This document shows, in pieces, positions 40,769 through 43,183 of a stretch of 43,183 nucleotides of DNA. Position 1 is the stretch's first letter, and every line of letters begins with the position of its first letter. The notes under the pieces were generated by a model. It was not told where the DNA came from. It ran no database searches and saw nothing but the letters and a program-made list of their open reading frames with translations. This stretch comes from Cytophagales bacterium Ga0077538 (lineage in GTDB: Bacteria > Bacteroidota > Bacteroidia > Cytophagales > Cyclobacteriaceae): the NCBI GenBank assembly GCA_001464155.1, contig LNEN01000115.1, forward strand, positions 1 through 43,183, in the 5' to 3' direction. Both the position numbers and the translations under genes were made by a program.

Positions 40769-42097
40769 ATGAAAGTTTTACGTTTTCTGTTTTTAGTTCT
40801 GCTTCCGGTTATTGCCCTGGCTCAGCAACCGTCTACTAAAGTGATGGTGATGGAGATAAAGGCAGAGATTGACCCTCGCATGCATCGCTATGTGGAGCTG
40901 GCCCTCGAACACGCTAAAAAAACGGAAGCGGATATTATACTGATCGAAATGGACACCTACGGAGGTGTATTAACCGATGCCAAAGAAATTGTAGACAAGA
41001 TCATGGATGTGGAGAAGCCCGTTTGGGTTTTCATCAATTCCGATGCAGCCTCTGCCGGTGCTTTAATTTCTATTGCTTGCGATAGTATTTACATGTCGCC
41101 TGGAGCCAGTATTGGCGCAGCTACGGTGGTGGATGGGAGTGGTGAAAAAGCACCTGATAAGTATCAATCCTACATGAGAGGCATTATGCGTTCTACAGCC
41201 GAGCAAAACGGCCGCGATCCGAGAATTGCAGAAGGTATGGTGGATGAAAGTATCGTGATTGAAGGCATTAAGGAAGAAGGAAAGATTATCACCTTCTCTA
41301 CTTCCGAAGCAATCAAGAATAATTTTTGCGAAGCGAAAGTGGAATCAATCGAAGAGATTTTGAAACGGAATGGTGTTAACAATTACGAGATTGACACTTT
41401 CAAACTTTCCACTACCGATAAGATTGTAGCCATTTTTCTGAATCCATTTATTTCAGGCATCCTCATCTTAGTCATACTCGCAGGTATTTATTTTGAAATG
41501 CAAACGCCTGGCATTGGTTTTCCTTTGCTGGCAGCTGCTGTGGCGCTGGTTTTGTATTTAGTGCCTTACTACCTAAACGGTCTGGCCGACAATTGGGAAA
41601 TTATTGCCCTCTTTATTGGACTAGCCCTGATTGGTGTAGAAATTTTTGTACTACCAGGCTTTGGAGTAGCAGGTATTGCGGGCATTACAATCACCATCGG
41701 ATCACTGGTTCTAATTATGGTAAACAACAATGCTTTTGATTTTGAATTTGTACCAGCAAATCAGCTGCTGTATGCAACGGCTGCTGCGATGGGTGGTTTA
41801 TTGGGAGGCATTGCTGCCATGATGTTATTGGGATCGCGCATGACCAAATCAAAACGTTTTGAAAAGATCATTCTTTCTTCTACTCAGGCTAGGGAGAAGG
41901 GTTTTGTAGCCACCTTTTTTCCAGAACCTATGCAGGGTAAGAAGGGAGTAACGCACACCATTATGCGCCCCAGTGGTAAGGTGGAAGTGGATGGAAAAAT
42001 TTACGATGCTTTCTCCAGAGGAGAGTACATTGAAAAGGGAGAAACGGTTGAAATCATCGGAGAAGATACTACGAGTCTAATCATTAAGAAGGTATGA
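40769..42097 (+). CDS. NfeD-family membrane-bound serine protease
   Basis: From ATG 40769 (MKVLRFLFLVLLPVIALA) 442 residues; the frame from 40697 adds 24 residues before the signal sequence. Signal peptide, then a ClpP-class protease domain (about 22-220) with the nucleophile Ser95 in SDAASAGALIS, IYMSPGASIGAATVV and a Lys partner further on. Four membrane helices follow (about 228-350), then a soluble OB-fold NfeD domain (about 370-442, with GKVEVDGKIYDAFSRGEYI). Long-form NfeD proteins cleave stomatin-like membrane proteins; no stomatin gene is adjacent here. The stop overlaps the kdsB ATG (ATGA). Confidence 0.93.
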   Translation: MKVLRFLFLVLLPVIALAQQPSTKVMVMEIKAEIDPRMHRYVELALEHAKKTEADIILIEMDTYGGVLTDAKEIVDKIMDVEKPVWVFINSDAASAGALISIACDSIYMSPGASIGAATVVDGSGEKAPDKYQSYMRGIMRSTAEQNGRDPRIAEGMVDESIVIEGIKEEGKIITFSTSEAIKNNFCEAKVESIEEILKRNGVNNYEIDTFKLSTTDKIVAIFLNPFISGILILVILAGIYFEMQTPGIGFPLLAAAVALVLYLVPYYLNGLADNWEIIALFIGLALIGVEIFVLPGFGVAGIAGITITIGSLVLIMVNNNAFDFEFVPANQLLYATAAAMGGLLGGIAAMMLLGSRMTKSKRFEKIILSSTQAREKGFVATFFPEPMQGKKGVTHTIMRPSGKVEVDGKIYDAFSRGEYIEKGETVEIIGEDTTSLIIKKV

Positions 42098-42846
42098 AAA
42101 TACTTGGAGTAGTACCCGCCCGCTATGCTTCCACCCGTTTTCCGGCCAAACCTTTGGTCGATATTGGTGGCAAGTCTATGGTGCAACGGGTGTATGAGCA
42201 AGCCTGCAAGGCCAAGCTATTGACAAAAGTGGTGGTCGCTACGGATGATCAGCGCATCGCGGAACATGTACTGGCTTTTGGTGGACAAGTAGTGATGACG
42301 AATGAAAATCACCCGAGTGGCACGGATCGCTGTTATGAGGCTTTATCACTTCAGGAAGAAGAGTTTCATTATGTGATTAATATACAAGGAGACGAACCTT
42401 TTATCCGGCCCGAGCAAATTGATTTGTTGGCTGCTTTACTGGATGGAGAAACAACGATTGCCACGCTTGTAAAAAAACTAGCAGATCAGGAAAGCTTGTT
42501 TAATCCCAATGTGGTGAAGGCTGTTGTAGCAATGGATGGGAAAGCCTTATACTTCAGTCGATCTCCTGTTCCACACATGCGCAATACCAAGGAGGAAGAG
42601 TGGTTACAGAAAGGAACTTTTTATAAACACATTGGCATGTACGGTTATCGTGCTGATACATTGGAGAAACTAACTAAGATGGAAGTGTCTCCACTGGAAA
42701 GAGCAGAATCGCTTGAACAGCTCCGATGGTTGGACAATGGCTATTCTATTAAAACCACAGAAACAAAATCTGAAACGATTGGTATTGATACTCCCGAAGA
42801 TTTACAAAAAGCTCTTGCTTATTTGAAAGAAGAAAGAGATTTGTAA
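42094..42846 (+). CDS. kdsB: 3-deoxy-manno-octulosonate cytidylyltransferase
   Basis: 250 residues. Makes CMP-Kdo, the activated sugar for the inner core of LPS. The nucleotidyltransferase motif PARYASTRFPAKPLVDI is at the start, with ATDDQRI, NENHPSGTDRCYEA, NIQGDEPFI, IGMYGYR and the Glu-rich LERAESLEQLRWL further on, all family signatures. Four-base overlap with the NfeD gene suggests coupled translation. Complete. It converges on the discoidin fragment with a 13-bp gap. Confidence 0.97.
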   Translation: MKILGVVPARYASTRFPAKPLVDIGGKSMVQRVYEQACKAKLLTKVVVATDDQRIAEHVLAFGGQVVMTNENHPSGTDRCYEALSLQEEEFHYVINIQGDEPFIRPEQIDLLAALLDGETTIATLVKKLADQESLFNPNVVKAVVAMDGKALYFSRSPVPHMRNTKEEEWLQKGTFYKHIGMYGYRADTLEKLTKMEVSPLERAESLEQLRWLDNGYSIKTTETKSETIGIDTPEDLQKALAYLKEERDL

Positions 42847-42859
42847 TCGAATACCTTCT

Positions 42860-43183
42860 TTACTTCACCCACACCTCATCCGTAAAAATGTAGGCATCTC
42901 CGGAGAAGGGATAGCCTTGATGCCATTCCGGTAACTTTCCAAAGTTGTGTGCGATCACTTTCATATAACGCGCTTTGGTTTTCTTAATGAATGCACTGAA
43001 GTCTTTTACTTGTATAGTATAGTCTTCAGCTTTTATCGTGTTCGGGACTTCAGCAATTTTTGTGTATGTCTTTCCATCGCTTGAAACAAAGAATTCTACT
43101 TTGGTTGGCATCAAAATCCATGCACGCGTGTCTTGTAAAAAACCTGCCCCCACTTCTGTGACACTTTGTTCTTTCTCGAGATC
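42860..43183 (-). CDS. C-terminal discoidin-like fragment, possibly of a GH20 hexosaminidase; runs off the window
   Basis: The minus-strand frame is open to the last base of the window, so only the final 107 codons are seen and the gene continues beyond. The segment VGAGFLQDTRAW followed by FFVSSDGKTYTKIAEV, and the end YMKVIAHNFGKLPEWHQG, resemble an F5/8 type C (discoidin) carbohydrate-binding module of the sort found at the C-terminus of GH20 beta-N-acetylhexosaminidases in this phylum. The enzyme assignment is inferred; the catalytic domain is not in the window. Internal GTG at 43153 should not be taken as the start. Confidence 0.6.
   Translation of the reverse strand, partial: DLEKEQSVTEVGAGFLQDTRAWILMPTKVEFFVSSDGKTYTKIAEVPNTIKAEDYTIQVKDFSAFIKKTKARYMKVIAHNFGKLPEWHQGYPFSGDAYIFTDEVWVK

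Overview
The window looks like chromosomal DNA of a Gram-negative Bacteroidota, most likely of the order Cytophagales. Two secreted proteins end in type IX secretion (T9SS) sorting tails. The recognisable promoters are TAnnTTTG -7 boxes. The DnaG lacks zinc ligands, a GSCFA protein is present, and intergenic spaces carry nested palindromes of a kind common in this phylum. kdsB shows that Kdo/LPS is made. The assignment rests on recognising families, not on a database search.

Layout. (1) 1-5367, + strand: cytochrome c oxidase assembly and structural cluster (ctaA, 5' cut by the window edge; ctaB; two subunit III genes; subunit IV; terminator; a SCO-like protein without copper ligands; DUF420; a small CxxC membrane protein; DUF983). 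(2) 5397-10694, +: a very large NtrY-like sensor kinase, a HAD phosphatase and a site-2 protease, overlapping or nearly so. (3) 10697-18242, -: a T9SS cargo protein, a PASTA protein broken by an in-frame amber codon, Ddl, a secreted M43 metalloprotease with a T9SS tail, NifU-like and Mrp Fe-S proteins. (4) 18376-23168, +: dnaG, ribBA, an unknown exported protein, surE. (5) 23169-29987, -: priA, a DUF255 thioredoxin-like protein, a GSCFA protein, and the rpsF-rpsR-rplI ribosomal operon. (6) 30370-34842, +: xerD, pyrD, and a patatin fused to an outer-membrane barrel. (7) 34913-38350: small accessory proteins (DUF2200, DUF1801, exported RidA, DUF3052-like), a gene-free stretch of about 760 bp, and an EamA/RarD transporter that seems to lack one membrane helix. 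(8) 38428-43183: glutamine cyclotransferase, YjbR, LysM/RlpA-like protein, NfeD protease, kdsB and the end of a discoidin-type protein.

Most of the window is housekeeping. The items that deserve a second look are the nonsense codon in the PASTA gene, the paired SCO-like/CxxC proteins in the oxidase cluster, the gene-free block next to the shortened transporter, near-identical 30-bp direct repeats flanking xerD, cloverleaf-like palindromic repeats, apparent leaderless promoters (pyrD, GSCFA), and several enzymes with missing canonical metal or catalytic residues (CtaA, DnaG, Mrp, RidA). I found no tRNA, rRNA, CRISPR array, intact insertion sequence or clear defence system.
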